A stretch of DNA of 64,000 bases, from positions 1 to 64,000 of the forward strand of contig JAEZXX010000073.1 in assembly GCA_023419535.1 (NCBI GenBank), read 5' to 3'. The position numbers and the translations under genes were made by a program. Below the pieces are notes generated by a model. That model ran no database searches, was not told the DNA's origin, and saw only the letters and a program-made list of their open reading frames with translations. The stretch comes from Pseudomonadota bacterium (GTDB lineage Bacteria > Pseudomonadota > Alphaproteobacteria > Rhizobiales > Rhizobiaceae). Of this stretch, positions 16,349 through 24,981 are shown piece by piece; position 1 is the stretch's first letter; every line of letters starts with the position of its first letter.

Positions 16349-18124
16349 GTGAATCAATTCCTGCTCTTCGCCCTCGCGCTGACGCCGATCGGCATCGTCT
16401 TCGTGCTGCTCGTCGCGATGCGGCGTTCGGCCAAGCTCGCCATGCTGGTCGCCTATGTCGCGACCGTCGTCCTGGCGATGGCGGTCTGGGGGCAGGGGTT
16501 CGGCACCGTCGCGGGCGCGACCGTAAACGGGCTGGTGACCGCGCTCACGCTCCTCTTCATCATCTTCGGGGCGATCCTCTTGTTGCAGACGGTGCAGGAG
16601 AGCGGCGCGATCCGCGCGATCCGCGACGGCTTCACCGATCTCTCGCCCGACCGGCGCATCCAGGCGATCATCATCGCCTGGATGTTCGGGGCCCTGATCG
16701 AAGGCGCGTCGGGCTTCGGAACGCCGGCCGCGGTCGCTGCGCCGCTTCTGGTGGCGATCGGCTTTCCGGCGATGGCCGCGGTCCTCGTCACGCTGATCAT
16801 CCAGTCCGTTCCCGTCTCCTTCGGCGCGGTCGGAACGCCCATGCTCGTCGGCGTCGGCACCGGGCTCGGGGGCAGTTCCGCCGTGGAGGCCTCGGTCGCT
16901 CCGCTGACCGTCACCGAGTACATCGTCCAGACGGCCGCCAACGTCGCGCTCATCCACGCCATCGTCGGCTTCGTGATTCCGTTGATGATGGTCGGCATGC
17001 TGACGCGCTTCTTCGGGGAGAGCCGATCCTTCCGCGAAGGATTCGCGGTCTGGCCCTTCGCGCTCTTCGCCGGCTTCGCCTTTACCGTGCCCTACACGCT
17101 CGTTGCCTTCCTGCTCGGGCCCGAGTTTCCTTCGCTTCTCGGCGGTCTGATCGGGCTTCTCATCGTCGTCACGGCGGCGCGCGCCGGCTTCCTCCTCCCG
17201 CGGGACCGCTTCGATTTCCCCAAGCGTGCGCGGTGGAACGAGCACTGGTTCGGCTCCCTCGGCGCCTCGGATCTCGACGCGGGCGAGACGACGGGCGCGC
17301 GCATTTCGCTCCTGCGCGCCTGGTCGCCCTATCTCGTGGTCGCCGCGCTCCTCGTCCTGACGCGCGTCGTCACGCCGCTGCAGGACGCCCTGCGTTCCGA
17401 CGCCGTCACCCTGGCGCTCACCGACCTCTTCGGCTCGGGCATCGACGCCTCGGCGCAGCTTCTCTACTCGCCGGGCTCCATCCTCATCCTCTCCTCGCTC
17501 GTCGCCTTCCTCGTCTACCGCATGAGCGGGGCGGCCTATGCGCGGGCCTGGAGCGGCTCGGCGAAGACGATGGTGGCGGCGGCCCCCGCGCTCCTCATCG
17601 CGGTGCCGATGGTCCAGGTGTTCCTCAACACCGACGGCGGCCCGCTCGACTCCATGCCGCTCGTCCTCGCCGAGAGCGTGTCGAACGTCGCCGGCGGGTC
17701 CTGGCCGCTGTTTGCGCCGCTGATCGGCTCGCTCGGGGCCTTCATCGCGGGGTCGAACACGGTCTCGAACATGATGTTCGCGCTGTTCCAGTTCTCCGCC
17801 GCCGAGCAGATCGGGCTGGCGGGCGTCGGAACCATGCTGGTCGTCGCGCTGCAGGCCGTCGGCGGGGCCGCCGGCAACATGATCTGCGTCCACAACGTCG
17901 TCGCCGCCTCGGCCGTCGTCGGGCTCACCGACCGGGAGGGCGACGTGATCCGCATGACGCTGATCCCGATGGCCTATTACGTGGTCCAGGCCGGCCTCGT
18001 CGGCATGGGCTTCATCTACGGCGGAATCTGGTGGGCTCTGGCACTGGTCTGGCTGGCGGGCGTCGTGACGGCGATGACCATGAACCGGGGACGCGAGCGA
18101 ACGGTGATGGCCGCCGCCGAGTAG
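16349..18124 (+). CDS. L-lactate permease (LctP family)
   Basis: A 591-residue transporter with about 13-14 hydrophobic helices. It carries the LctP-family stretch ALIEGASGFGTPAAVAAPLL near residue 115-135, then VPVSFGAVGTPM, and later GSNTVSNMMFALFQF and the GGAAGNMICVHNVVAA segment. These proteins import L- or D-lactate and glycolate with protons. The start is GTG at 16349, with GGGAGG 8 bases upstream. No lactate dehydrogenase gene is adjacent. Expression may depend on the repeats in its leader. A strong bidirectional terminator follows at 18146-18187. Confidence 0.92.
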   Translation: MNQFLLFALALTPIGIVFVLLVAMRRSAKLAMLVAYVATVVLAMAVWGQGFGTVAGATVNGLVTALTLLFIIFGAILLLQTVQESGAIRAIRDGFTDLSPDRRIQAIIIAWMFGALIEGASGFGTPAAVAAPLLVAIGFPAMAAVLVTLIIQSVPVSFGAVGTPMLVGVGTGLGGSSAVEASVAPLTVTEYIVQTAANVALIHAIVGFVIPLMMVGMLTRFFGESRSFREGFAVWPFALFAGFAFTVPYTLVAFLLGPEFPSLLGGLIGLLIVVTAARAGFLLPRDRFDFPKRARWNEHWFGSLGASDLDAGETTGARISLLRAWSPYLVVAALLVLTRVVTPLQDALRSDAVTLALTDLFGSGIDASAQLLYSPGSILILSSLVAFLVYRMSGAAYARAWSGSAKTMVAAAPALLIAVPMVQVFLNTDGGPLDSMPLVLAESVSNVAGGSWPLFAPLIGSLGAFIAGSNTVSNMMFALFQFSAAEQIGLAGVGTMLVVALQAVGGAAGNMICVHNVVAASAVVGLTDREGDVIRMTLIPMAYYVVQAGLVGMGFIYGGIWWALALVWLAGVVTAMTMNRGRERTVMAAAE

Positions 18125-18145
18125 ACGACCCGGACGCTCTGATAA

Positions 18146-18187
18146 AAAGAGGCCCGGCGGAGCGATCCGCCGGGCCTCTTTCGTTTT
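18146..18187. terminator. Bidirectional terminator with GCGA tetraloop
   Basis: A perfect 16-bp stem, from AAAGAGGCCCGGCGGA to TCCGCCGGGCCTCTTT, closes on a GCGA (GNRA) tetraloop. CGTTTT follows on the forward strand, and the left arm begins with A residues that give a T tract on the reverse strand. It serves both the lactate permease gene and the convergent argG. Confidence 0.93.
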
Positions 18188-18204
18188 GAAAGCATCGCCT
18201 CGGT

Positions 18205-19425
18205 TCAGATGCGGTCGCGCTTGGCGAGCGTCCTCAGCCGCAGGGCGTTCAGCTTGATGAAGCCGGCCGCGTCCTTCTGGTCGTAGGCGCCCTGGTCGTC
18301 CTCGAAGGTGACGAGCTTGTCGGAATAGAGCGATTTCGGCGAGGTGCGGCCGGTGACCATGACGTTGCCCTTGTAGAGCTTCAGCGTCACCTCGCCCTCG
18401 ACGTGGCGCTGCGAATGGTCGATCGCGGCCTGCAGCATCTCGCGCTCCGGCGAGAACCAGAAGCCGTAATAGATGAGCTCGGCGTAGCGCGGCATCAGCT
18501 CGTCCTTCAGGTGAGCCGCACCCCGGTCGAGCGTGATGGATTCGATCGCGCGATGGGCGGCCAGAAGGATCGTGCCGCCGGGCGTTTCATACACCCCACG
18601 CGATTTCATGCCGACGAAGCGGTTCTCGACCAGATCGAGGCGACCGATGCCGTTGTCGCGTCCGAGATCGTTCAGCCGGGCGAGCAGGCTCGCGGGCGAC
18701 AGGCGCTGCCCGTCGATCGAGACCGCGTCGCCGCGCTCGAAGCCGACCGTGATCGTCGTCGCCTTGTCGGGCGCGTCCTCCGGCGAGATGGTCCGCATGT
18801 GGACGTATTCGGGCGCCGGAACGGCCGGGTCCTCCAGCACCTTTCCCTCCGAGGAGGAGTGCAGGAGGTTCGCGTCCACCGAGAAGGGCGCCTCGCCCTG
18901 CTTGTCCTTGGATACGGGGATCTGGTTCTTCTCGGCGAAGTCCAGGAGGTCGGTGCGCGACTTGAAGGACCAGTCGCGCCAGGGCGCGATGATCTTGATG
19001 TCCGGGTTCAGCGCGTAGGCCGACAGTTCGAAGCGGACCTGATCGTTGCCCTTGCCGGTCGCGCCGTGGGCGATGGCGTCCGCGCCGGTCTTCTCCGCGA
19101 TCTCGATCAGGTGCTTGGAGATCAGGGGCCGGGCGATCGAGGTGCCGAGGAGGTAGACGCCCTCGTAGACCGCGTTGGCACGGAACATCGGGAAGACGAA
19201 GTCGCGGACGAACTCCTCGCGCACGTCCTCGATGAAGATCTCCCTGATGCCGAGCATCTCGGCCTTGGCCCGCGCCGGCTCGAGCTCCTCGCCCTGGCCG
19301 AGATCGGCGGTGAAGGTGACCACCTCCGCACCGAGTTCGGTTTGCAGCCATTTCAGGATGATCGAGGTGTCGAGGCCGCCGGAATAGGCGAGGACGACCT
19401 TCTTGACGTCGCGGGGGAGGGCCAT
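18205..19425 (-). CDS. argG: Argininosuccinate synthase
   Basis: A 406-residue enzyme of arginine synthesis that joins citrulline and aspartate with ATP, giving AMP and pyrophosphate. The P-loop-like ATP-pyrophosphatase motif AYSGGLDTSI is at residues 12-21. ATGKGNDQVRFE and the citrulline-contact segment SPEDAPD are further family landmarks. Length is standard for bacteria. ATG at 19425 is preceded by GGAG 10 bases away. Stops face the lactate permease gene across the shared terminator. No other arg gene is nearby. Confidence 0.96.
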   Translation of the reverse strand: MALPRDVKKVVLAYSGGLDTSIILKWLQTELGAEVVTFTADLGQGEELEPARAKAEMLGIREIFIEDVREEFVRDFVFPMFRANAVYEGVYLLGTSIARPLISKHLIEIAEKTGADAIAHGATGKGNDQVRFELSAYALNPDIKIIAPWRDWSFKSRTDLLDFAEKNQIPVSKDKQGEAPFSVDANLLHSSSEGKVLEDPAVPAPEYVHMRTISPEDAPDKATTITVGFERGDAVSIDGQRLSPASLLARLNDLGRDNGIGRLDLVENRFVGMKSRGVYETPGGTILLAAHRAIESITLDRGAAHLKDELMPRYAELIYYGFWFSPEREMLQAAIDHSQRHVEGEVTLKLYKGNVMVTGRTSPKSLYSDKLVTFEDDQGAYDQKDAAGFIKLNALRLRTLAKRDRI

Positions 19426-19575
19426 CGTGCCGGTTCTCCGTGTCGGGTTCGGTTCCGGCCGTCGGCTCTACATCAGATGCTTGGGCCATGCGAGGGAAGG
19501 GTCTGAAAATTCGGGTGGCGCGGGTCCTCGCGCGGGAGTAACGCTGGTCCGCCTCAAACGACAGCGCCGCGCCCC

Positions 19576-20217
19576 ATGAGCTTCGTTCCCGACCTTCCCG
19601 CGCTCCTCGCCTTCACGCTTGCGGCGGTGATCCTGACGATCACGCCGGGGCCGGACATGACTCTCTTCCTCGGCCGCACCATCGCGCAGGGACGCGCCGC
19701 GGGCATCGCCGCGATGCTGGGCGCGACTTCCGGCGTCGTCGTCCACACCACCCTGGCCGCCTTCGGCCTCTCGGCGCTGATCGCCGCCTCGCCGGAGGCG
19801 TTCCTGGCGCTGAAGGTGGTCGGCGCCGGCTATCTCGTCTTCCTCGCGGTGCAGGCGGTGCGCTCGGGCTCTGCGCTGAACCTCGACGACACGAAGCCGA
19901 AGCGGCAGACGTCGCTTCTCGCCACCTACGCGACCGGCATCGGCATCAATCTCCTCAACCCGAAGATCGTCCTCTTCTTCGTGACCTTCCTGCCGCAGTT
20001 CGTCTCGGTCAGCGACCCGCACGCGGCCGGCAAGCTGTTCTTCCTGGGGCTCTACTTCATCGTCATCGCGACGCCGATGGCGATCGCGATGATTTTGGCG
20101 GCCGACCGCTTCGCCCGCTTCCTGAAATCCAAGCCGAAGGTGATGCGGGCGATCGACTACGTCTTCGCCAGCGTCTTCTCGGCCTTCGCGCTGCAGATCC
20201 TGCTCGCGCGAGCCTGA
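19576..20217 (+). CDS. LysE/RhtB family amino-acid exporter
   Basis: A 213-residue inner-membrane protein with six predicted helices. The N-terminal helix ends with the family signature ITPGPDMTLFLGRTI. Helix 3 leads into VGAGYLVFLAVQAVRSG, and the conserved NLLNPKIVLFFVTFLPQF segment is in the second half. Members export amino acids such as lysine, threonine or homoserine. The substrate is not predictable here. It is divergent from argG and convergent with the glutathione S-transferase gene, 7 bases away. Confidence 0.9.
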   Translation: MSFVPDLPALLAFTLAAVILTITPGPDMTLFLGRTIAQGRAAGIAAMLGATSGVVVHTTLAAFGLSALIAASPEAFLALKVVGAGYLVFLAVQAVRSGSALNLDDTKPKRQTSLLATYATGIGINLLNPKIVLFFVTFLPQFVSVSDPHAAGKLFFLGLYFIVIATPMAIAMILAADRFARFLKSKPKVMRAIDYVFASVFSAFALQILLARA

Positions 20218-20224
20218 TCCTGCC

Positions 20225-20884
20225 TCAGGCGTAGGCGTATGGGCCGCCCTTCTCCAGCGCGGCCCTGTAGGCGGGGCGGGCATGGATGCGGGCGAGAAAG
20301 TCCCGAAGCGCGGGATGGCGGGTGTAGTCGACGCGGCTGGCGCCCGCCTCCACCGGAAAGCTCATCATGATGTCGGCGACGGAGAAGTCCGCGCCGGAGA
20401 ACCAGCCGGAGGCCTGGAGCGCGCGCTCCCAGTGGGCGAGATTGGCCGCGATCTCCGGCGCGACCAGCGCCCGGTCGAGCGTGCCCATCGCCGATTTGAG
20501 GATGCCGCGCGCGAAGAAGGGCGCGCGCTTGGGCATCTCGATGGTCACGAGCTTGAGGAAGAGCGGCGGCATCGCCGTTCCTTCCGCATGATGCACGAAA
20601 TGCCGGCACTGCCAGTGGGCGGGGCTGCCCGGCTCGGGCGTCAGGCGCCCGCGCGCATGGGTCTCGACGATGTAGTCGACGATCGCTCCCGTCTCGGTCA
20701 GCGTCAGCCCGTTCTCCTGGAGGATCGGTGCCTTGCCCAGCGGATCGACGCTTTTCAGCTCGGCCGGCGCGCGGAGGTTCTTGCCGCGCTTGTAGTGCCT
20801 CACCTCGTAGGGCAGCCCGAGCTCCTCCAGGAGCCAGAGCACGCGCTGGGATCGCGAGTTGTTGAGATGGTGGATGGTGATCAT
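20225..20884 (-). CDS. Glutathione S-transferase family protein
   Basis: About 219 residues, with an N-terminal thioredoxin-like domain (residues 1-80) and a C-terminal helical domain. The N-terminus HHLNNSRSQRVLWLLEELGLP carries the serine expected to activate glutathione. GKAPILQENG with the cis-proline and LTETGAIVDYI with the glutathione gamma-glutamate contacts follow. The C-terminal domain ends with a DYTRHPALRDFLARIHARPAY pattern. The start at 20884 (MITIHHLNN) matches homologues; ATG at 20905 is possible. Role: conjugation or reduction of electrophiles, substrate unknown. Confidence 0.88.
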   Translation of the reverse strand: MITIHHLNNSRSQRVLWLLEELGLPYEVRHYKRGKNLRAPAELKSVDPLGKAPILQENGLTLTETGAIVDYIVETHARGRLTPEPGSPAHWQCRHFVHHAEGTAMPPLFLKLVTIEMPKRAPFFARGILKSAMGTLDRALVAPEIAANLAHWERALQASGWFSGADFSVADIMMSFPVEAGASRVDYTRHPALRDFLARIHARPAYRAALEKGGPYAYA

Positions 20885-21061
20885 CGTCTGCCCCGTCGTC
20901 TCCATGCGGAATGAGCGTGGCTGCGGGCCTATCGGTTCCGGTGGCGCCTTGGGAAGCGTTTACCATCGCGGCAGGCGCTTCGCCGCGTTTACGCGAAGGT
21001 CAAGCGGGATCGCCCATATGCCTCGACGACGGGGGCGCACCGCCCTCGAGGGAACGGCCTG

Positions 21062-21832
21062 ATGCGCCTCTATCGCATTCTCGGCGTGACGATCACCGAC
21101 GAGACCTTCGAGGCGGCGGTGGACCATGTGCGCGCGCTGGTGGACGGGGACGGTCCGCGTTCGCTCGTCTTCGTCAACGCCCACACCCTGAATCACGCCG
21201 CCGCGGACCCCGCCTTCCGCGACACGCTGAACGCGGCGAGCCTCGTCTACGGCGACGGTACGGGCGTGCGATGGGCCGCGCGCCTGCAGGGCCTGAGGCT
21301 CCGGGCCAATCTCAACGGCACGGACCTGATACCGGCGGTGCTGACGCGGCGACCGGGCGTGCGGTGCTATCTCGTCGGCTCCGCCCCGGACCGGATCGAG
21401 GCCGTCGTTCGAACGGCGAGGCGTCTCTTTCCCGACGTCGAGTTCGTCGGCGCCCATCATGGCTATCTCGACTCGGCCGCGAGCCGGGCGGTCGCGGATG
21501 ACGTTCGCCGGTCGGGCGCCAATCTCGTCCTCGTCGGCATGGGCAACCCGATCCAGGAGCGCTGGGTCGAGGCGCATCGCGCGGCGGCGCCGGGGGCGCT
21601 TTTCGTCGCCGTCGGGGGGTTCCTGGAGTACTGGCACGGCAATCTGCGGCGCGCGCCCGGCTTCATGCGCCGCGCCGGGCTGGAATGGGTGCATCTGATG
21701 CTGCGCCAGCCGCGCAAGGTGCCCCGTTATCTTCTGGGCAATCCGCTCTATCTGGCGCGGGTCCTGCGCGCGCTGCCGCAGGATCGCGCGTTCCGGCAAG
21801 ACCGCGCCGAAGCCGCCGGGGAGAGAGAATGA
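21062..21832 (+). CDS. WecG/TagA/CpsF family glycosyltransferase
   Basis: A 256-residue GT26-type enzyme that transfers N-acetylmannosamine(uronic acid) or similar sugars onto lipid-linked intermediates of surface polysaccharides. Landmarks are VNAHTLN near residue 40, YGDGTGVRWAAR near 65, NGTDLIPA, GMGNPIQERW near 160 and GGFLEYWHG near 185. All are typical of TagA/WecG. Its stop overlaps the start of the deacetylase gene by four bases (ATGA), so the two are translationally coupled. No other polysaccharide genes are adjacent. Confidence 0.9.
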   Translation: MRLYRILGVTITDETFEAAVDHVRALVDGDGPRSLVFVNAHTLNHAAADPAFRDTLNAASLVYGDGTGVRWAARLQGLRLRANLNGTDLIPAVLTRRPGVRCYLVGSAPDRIEAVVRTARRLFPDVEFVGAHHGYLDSAASRAVADDVRRSGANLVLVGMGNPIQERWVEAHRAAAPGALFVAVGGFLEYWHGNLRRAPGFMRRAGLEWVHLMLRQPRKVPRYLLGNPLYLARVLRALPQDRAFRQDRAEAAGERE

Positions 21833-22641
21833 CCGAGCGCCCGATCGCGTGGAAGCGCTGGATCGCCAAGAAGGCCGCGCGCGCGGGCGTCGGGGCGCTC
21901 GGTCGTCTGGGCGGCGGGCGAGGTGTGCGCGTCCTCACCTACCACCGCTTCGGACCCGCGGAGCGCATGCCCTTCACGGTGACGAAAGAGGCCTTCGAGA
22001 GCGAGATGGCGTTCCTGGCCCGCGAGGGGCGCTCCGTCTCGCTCGCCGACATCGAACGGCACGTGCGCGGCGAGATCGCGTTGAAGGACGGCTCGGTGCT
22101 GGTGACGATGGACGACGGCGATCCCTCCGTCCTTCGCGTCGCGCTGCCGATCCTGCAGAAGCATCGCGTTCCGTCCGTGCTCTACGCGCTCGGAGGCGCG
22201 CCGGAGGGCTACGACGTTCTGACCCCGGCCGAGCTGCGCGAGGTCGCGAGCGGCGGGGTCACGATCGGCTCGCATACGGTGAACCATCGCTCGATGGGCA
22301 CGCTGCCCCGGGACGAGGCGATGGCGGAGGCGTTCGATTCCAAGGCGCGGCTGGAGGACGTCGTCGGCGCTCCCGTGACCTCCTTCGCCTATCCCTTCGG
22401 CACGCGCCGCGACGTCTCGGCGGATGCCGCGCGGATCCTGGTGGAGGCCGGCTACACGACCGGCTTCACCTCGCTCCACGGCCCCGTCCGGCAGGGCGAC
22501 GATCCGATGCTGCTGCCGCGGGTCAAGGTCGAGTCGGGGGATCCCGCCTGGCTCTTCCCCGCTCTCTGCGACGGGGCGATGGACCGTTGGCGTCTGGTCG
22601 ACGAGGGACTGTCCGGTCTCCAGAAGCCGCAGGGGGGCTGA
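21829..22641 (+). CDS. Polysaccharide deacetylase family protein
   Basis: A 270-residue NodB-fold (carbohydrate esterase 4-type) protein. The motif TMDDGDPS replaces the usual TFDDG but keeps both aspartates (general base and metal ligand). SHTVNH gives the two metal histidines, and FAYPFG is motif 3. There is no clear signal peptide; the N-terminus is basic with paired lysines and a VRVLTYHRFG strand. Coupled to the glycosyltransferase gene by a 4-base overlap, with GAGAGA upstream. Likely removes acetyl groups from an amino sugar made with its partner; the polymer is unknown. Confidence 0.85.
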   Translation: MTERPIAWKRWIAKKAARAGVGALGRLGGGRGVRVLTYHRFGPAERMPFTVTKEAFESEMAFLAREGRSVSLADIERHVRGEIALKDGSVLVTMDDGDPSVLRVALPILQKHRVPSVLYALGGAPEGYDVLTPAELREVASGGVTIGSHTVNHRSMGTLPRDEAMAEAFDSKARLEDVVGAPVTSFAYPFGTRRDVSADAARILVEAGYTTGFTSLHGPVRQGDDPMLLPRVKVESGDPAWLFPALCDGAMDRWRLVDEGLSGLQKPQGG

Positions 22642-22645
22642 GGCG

Positions 22646-22867
22646 TCAGAGCCCGGCGGCCTTGCGCAGGGCGTCGTTGATGCGCTCCTGCCAGCCGGGA
22701 CCCTCGCCCTGGAAGTGCTCCAGCACGTCGGCATCGATCCGCAGCGTCACGCTCTCGCGCGCGCCGGGCACCTTGGTCGTCTCCTTCATACGCTCGGCCG
22801 GCTTGGCGGTGGCGGACTTGAAGGCCGCTTCGGCCGCGTCGCGGGCGCTCGTCGGGCGTCGATTCAT
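22646..22867 (-). CDS. BrnA-like antitoxin (DUF4415 type), no toxin gene adjacent
   Basis: A 73-residue basic protein. The C-terminal half has ESVTLRIDADVLEHF and GPGWQERINDALRKAA, the ribbon-helix-helix pattern of BrnA/DUF4415 antitoxins that bind DNA and neutralise BrnT RNases. BrnT should lie next to it, but neither neighbour resembles BrnT. Its start overlaps the stop of the upstream membrane-protein gene by four bases (ATGA), so it is translated as part of that run. It may be an orphan antitoxin or a regulator recruited to another function. The gene order is rlmN, two membrane genes, then this gene. Confidence 0.82.
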   Translation of the reverse strand: MNRRPTSARDAAEAAFKSATAKPAERMKETTKVPGARESVTLRIDADVLEHFQGEGPGWQERINDALRKAAGL

Positions 22868-23307
22868 GCGGTGTCCTCTCGTGGTGCGGAAGGGGGCGGG
22901 CGCCGCCAATGACCGGCGCGGCGGCCGGCGACGATCCAGTAGACCATGAAGAAGGCGAGCCCGCCGACGACCATCGCGGTGCGGATGGCGGCGGGCGCGT
23001 CGCCTCCGTACCAGACCTGGGCGAGCGCGAGGCCCGCGATTGCACCCGTCGCCATGTGGAGGAGGAAGGACGACCAGCGAAGGCTTTCCGTCACGACCAT
23101 GAAGATCGCCCAGGGAATCAGTGCCGCGGCGCCGATCTGCCCCGCCTGCGCGACGAGGCCGAGAAGGAGCTCGAAGAGGATGAAGGGGTCGTTCCACCAG
23201 CCGGGGGCGAGGTCGAGGAAGGGCCAGAGCAGGGCGAAGGCGGCGGCACAGCATCCTGCAACGAAGCCGAGCGGGATGACGAAGAGGAAGCGCAGGACGG
23301 CACTCAT
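22864..23307 (-). CDS. Small four-helix membrane protein, function unknown
   Basis: 147 residues, with hydrophobic segments at about 5-30, 40-70, 80-100 and 108-128. The C-terminus is arginine- and proline-rich and cytoplasmic-looking (AGRRAGHWRR). The loop DLAPGWWNDP after the first helix is distinctive. I do not recognise a named family. It overlaps the upstream membrane gene by four bases and the brnA-like gene downstream by four bases. Its topology and the TGAIAGLA segment resemble the upstream product, which suggests distant paralogy. Confidence 0.7.
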   Translation of the reverse strand: MSAVLRFLFVIPLGFVAGCCAAAFALLWPFLDLAPGWWNDPFILFELLLGLVAQAGQIGAAALIPWAIFMVVTESLRWSSFLLHMATGAIAGLALAQVWYGGDAPAAIRTAMVVGGLAFFMVYWIVAGRRAGHWRRPPPSAPREDTA

Positions 23308-23747
23308 CGCGAGGGTTCGCCTGTCGGGCTCGCGGCGACCCTATCCGCAGGACGGCGGGCGATGCCGTAGGTGGCGCCGCCTGCCGCGCCCGCCAGAGCC
23401 AGCATGAGCACCAGGATAGGCGGAAGGGCGGCGAGACCCGGCTCGGTCGCAAGCGCGAAGAGGACGGCGGGCAGCATTGCTGCGATAGCTCCGCCGGTCG
23501 TCGCGGCCAGAAGGCTCCGCGAACCCGACAGATGCAGAATGAGAAGCACCACGAGCGCGAAGGGCGTTGTGACGAGCGTTCCGTAGAAGAGAACAATGCC
23601 GAACAGGAGAAGCGCTTCGGCAGGATCGCCGCCATAGCCGCTGAAACTGGGACCGAGCGGCGCCAGCGCGAAAAGCGTCACGGCCGCCGCAAGACAAGCT
23701 TTCGCGTAGGCGATGATTCTGCGCGTGAAGTCCGCGACACCGTTCAT
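23304..23747 (-). CDS. Small four-helix membrane protein, function unknown
   Basis: 147 residues, with four predicted membrane helices at about 14-32, 45-72, 78-100 and 108-130. A basic N-terminus (FTRRIIAYAK) and a charged C-terminal tail flank them. No family was recognised. It starts 13 bases after the rlmN stop and overlaps the next gene by four bases, so it belongs to the rlmN transcript or is reinitiated from it. It has the same length as its downstream neighbour, and its TGGAIAAML segment aligns with TGAIAGLAL there. Confidence 0.68.
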   Translation of the reverse strand: MNGVADFTRRIIAYAKACLAAAVTLFALAPLGPSFSGYGGDPAEALLLFGIVLFYGTLVTTPFALVVLLILHLSGSRSLLAATTGGAIAAMLPAVLFALATEPGLAALPPILVLMLALAGAAGGATYGIARRPADRVAASPTGEPSR

Positions 23748-23760
23748 CCGTACGGGCCGC

Positions 23761-24981
23761 TCAGACAGCGACCGCCGCTTCCAGCGCCAGCCGGTCGCCC
23801 TTCTTCATCCGCTCCGACTCCGATTTCAGCTGCCCGCAGGCGGCGAAGATGTCGCGGCCGCGCGGCGTGCGGATCGGCGAGGCGTAGCCGGCGTCGTTCA
23901 CGAGATCGGCGAAGCGCTCGATCTGGTCCCAGTCCGAGCACTCGTAAGGCGAGCCCGGCCACGGGTTGAAGGGGATGAGGTTGATCTTGGCCGGAATGCC
24001 CTTCAACAGGCGCACCAGCTCGCGCGCGTCGTCGAGACTGTCGTTGATCCCCTTCAGCATCACGTATTCGAAGGTGATGCGCCGTGCGTTGGAGAGACCG
24101 GGGTACTCCCGGCAGGCCTGCATGAGCTCGGCGATCGGATATTTCTTGTTGATCGGCACGAGCACGTCGCGCAGTTCGTCCGTCACGGCGTGCAGCGAGA
24201 TGGCGAGCATGACGCCCATCTCCTCGCCGGTGCGCCGGATCTGCGGCACGACGCCGGAGGTCGAGAGCGTGATGCGGCGCTTGGAGAGCGACAGGCCGTC
24301 GCCGTCCGAGATCACGTCGAGGGCTTTCGCGACGTTGTCGTAATTGTAGAGCGGCTCGCCCATGCCCATCATGACGACGTTGGAGACGAGACGGCCCTCG
24401 GACGGCACGATCGCGCCTTCCGGCGTGTTCTCGTCGGGAAAGTCGCCGAGCCTCTCGCGCGCCGTCAGAAGCTGGCCGACGATTTCGGAGGGCTCCAGAT
24501 TGCGCACGAGGCGCTGCGTGCCGGTGTGGCAGAAGGTGCAGGTGAGAGTGCAGCCGACCTGGGAGGATACGCAGAGCGTGCCGCGCCCCTCCTCGGGGAT
24601 GTAGACGGTCTCGATCTCGACCGGGCGTCCGGCGCCGCGCGGGGGAAAGCGGAACAGCCATTTGCGCGTGCCGTCGACGGAGATCTGCTCCTCGACGATC
24701 TCGGGCCGGGCGATCTCGAACCGCTCCGCCAGCGCCGCGCGCAAGGGTGCGGAGATGTTGGCCATGGCGGAGAAGTCCTTGACCCCGCGCACATAGAGCC
24801 AGTGCCAGAGCTGCGCGGTGCGCATCCGGATCTGCTTCTGGGGAACGCCGGCTTCGAGAAGCGCTGCCCCGAGTTCCTCGCGCGACAGGCCGAGCAGCGA
24901 GCGCGGGGTGGCAGGCGCGGCCGCCTCCACGGTCGGGCGCGGGCGGGCGGCGGGCTCGGAAAGGTCGATCGTCAGGCTCAT
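23761..24981 (-). CDS. rlmN: 23S rRNA (adenine-2503-C2)-methyltransferase
   Basis: Radical SAM enzyme of about 406 residues that methylates A2503 of 23S rRNA and A37 of some tRNAs. The iron-sulphur motif CTLTCTFCHTG (CxxxCxxC) is near residue 145-155. The MGMGEPLYNYDNV glycine-rich segment and the C-terminal TPRGRDIFAACGQL stretch with the methyl-carrying cysteine are intact. I chose ATG at 24981 (MSLTIDLSE); the frame extends to 25068. The N-terminal 45 residues are alanine- and proline-rich and unlike the family core. Two small membrane genes and a brnA-like gene follow closely. Confidence 0.94.
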   Translation of the reverse strand: MSLTIDLSEPAARPRPTVEAAAPATPRSLLGLSREELGAALLEAGVPQKQIRMRTAQLWHWLYVRGVKDFSAMANISAPLRAALAERFEIARPEIVEEQISVDGTRKWLFRFPPRGAGRPVEIETVYIPEEGRGTLCVSSQVGCTLTCTFCHTGTQRLVRNLEPSEIVGQLLTARERLGDFPDENTPEGAIVPSEGRLVSNVVMMGMGEPLYNYDNVAKALDVISDGDGLSLSKRRITLSTSGVVPQIRRTGEEMGVMLAISLHAVTDELRDVLVPINKKYPIAELMQACREYPGLSNARRITFEYVMLKGINDSLDDARELVRLLKGIPAKINLIPFNPWPGSPYECSDWDQIERFADLVNDAGYASPIRTPRGRDIFAACGQLKSESERMKKGDRLALEAAVAV

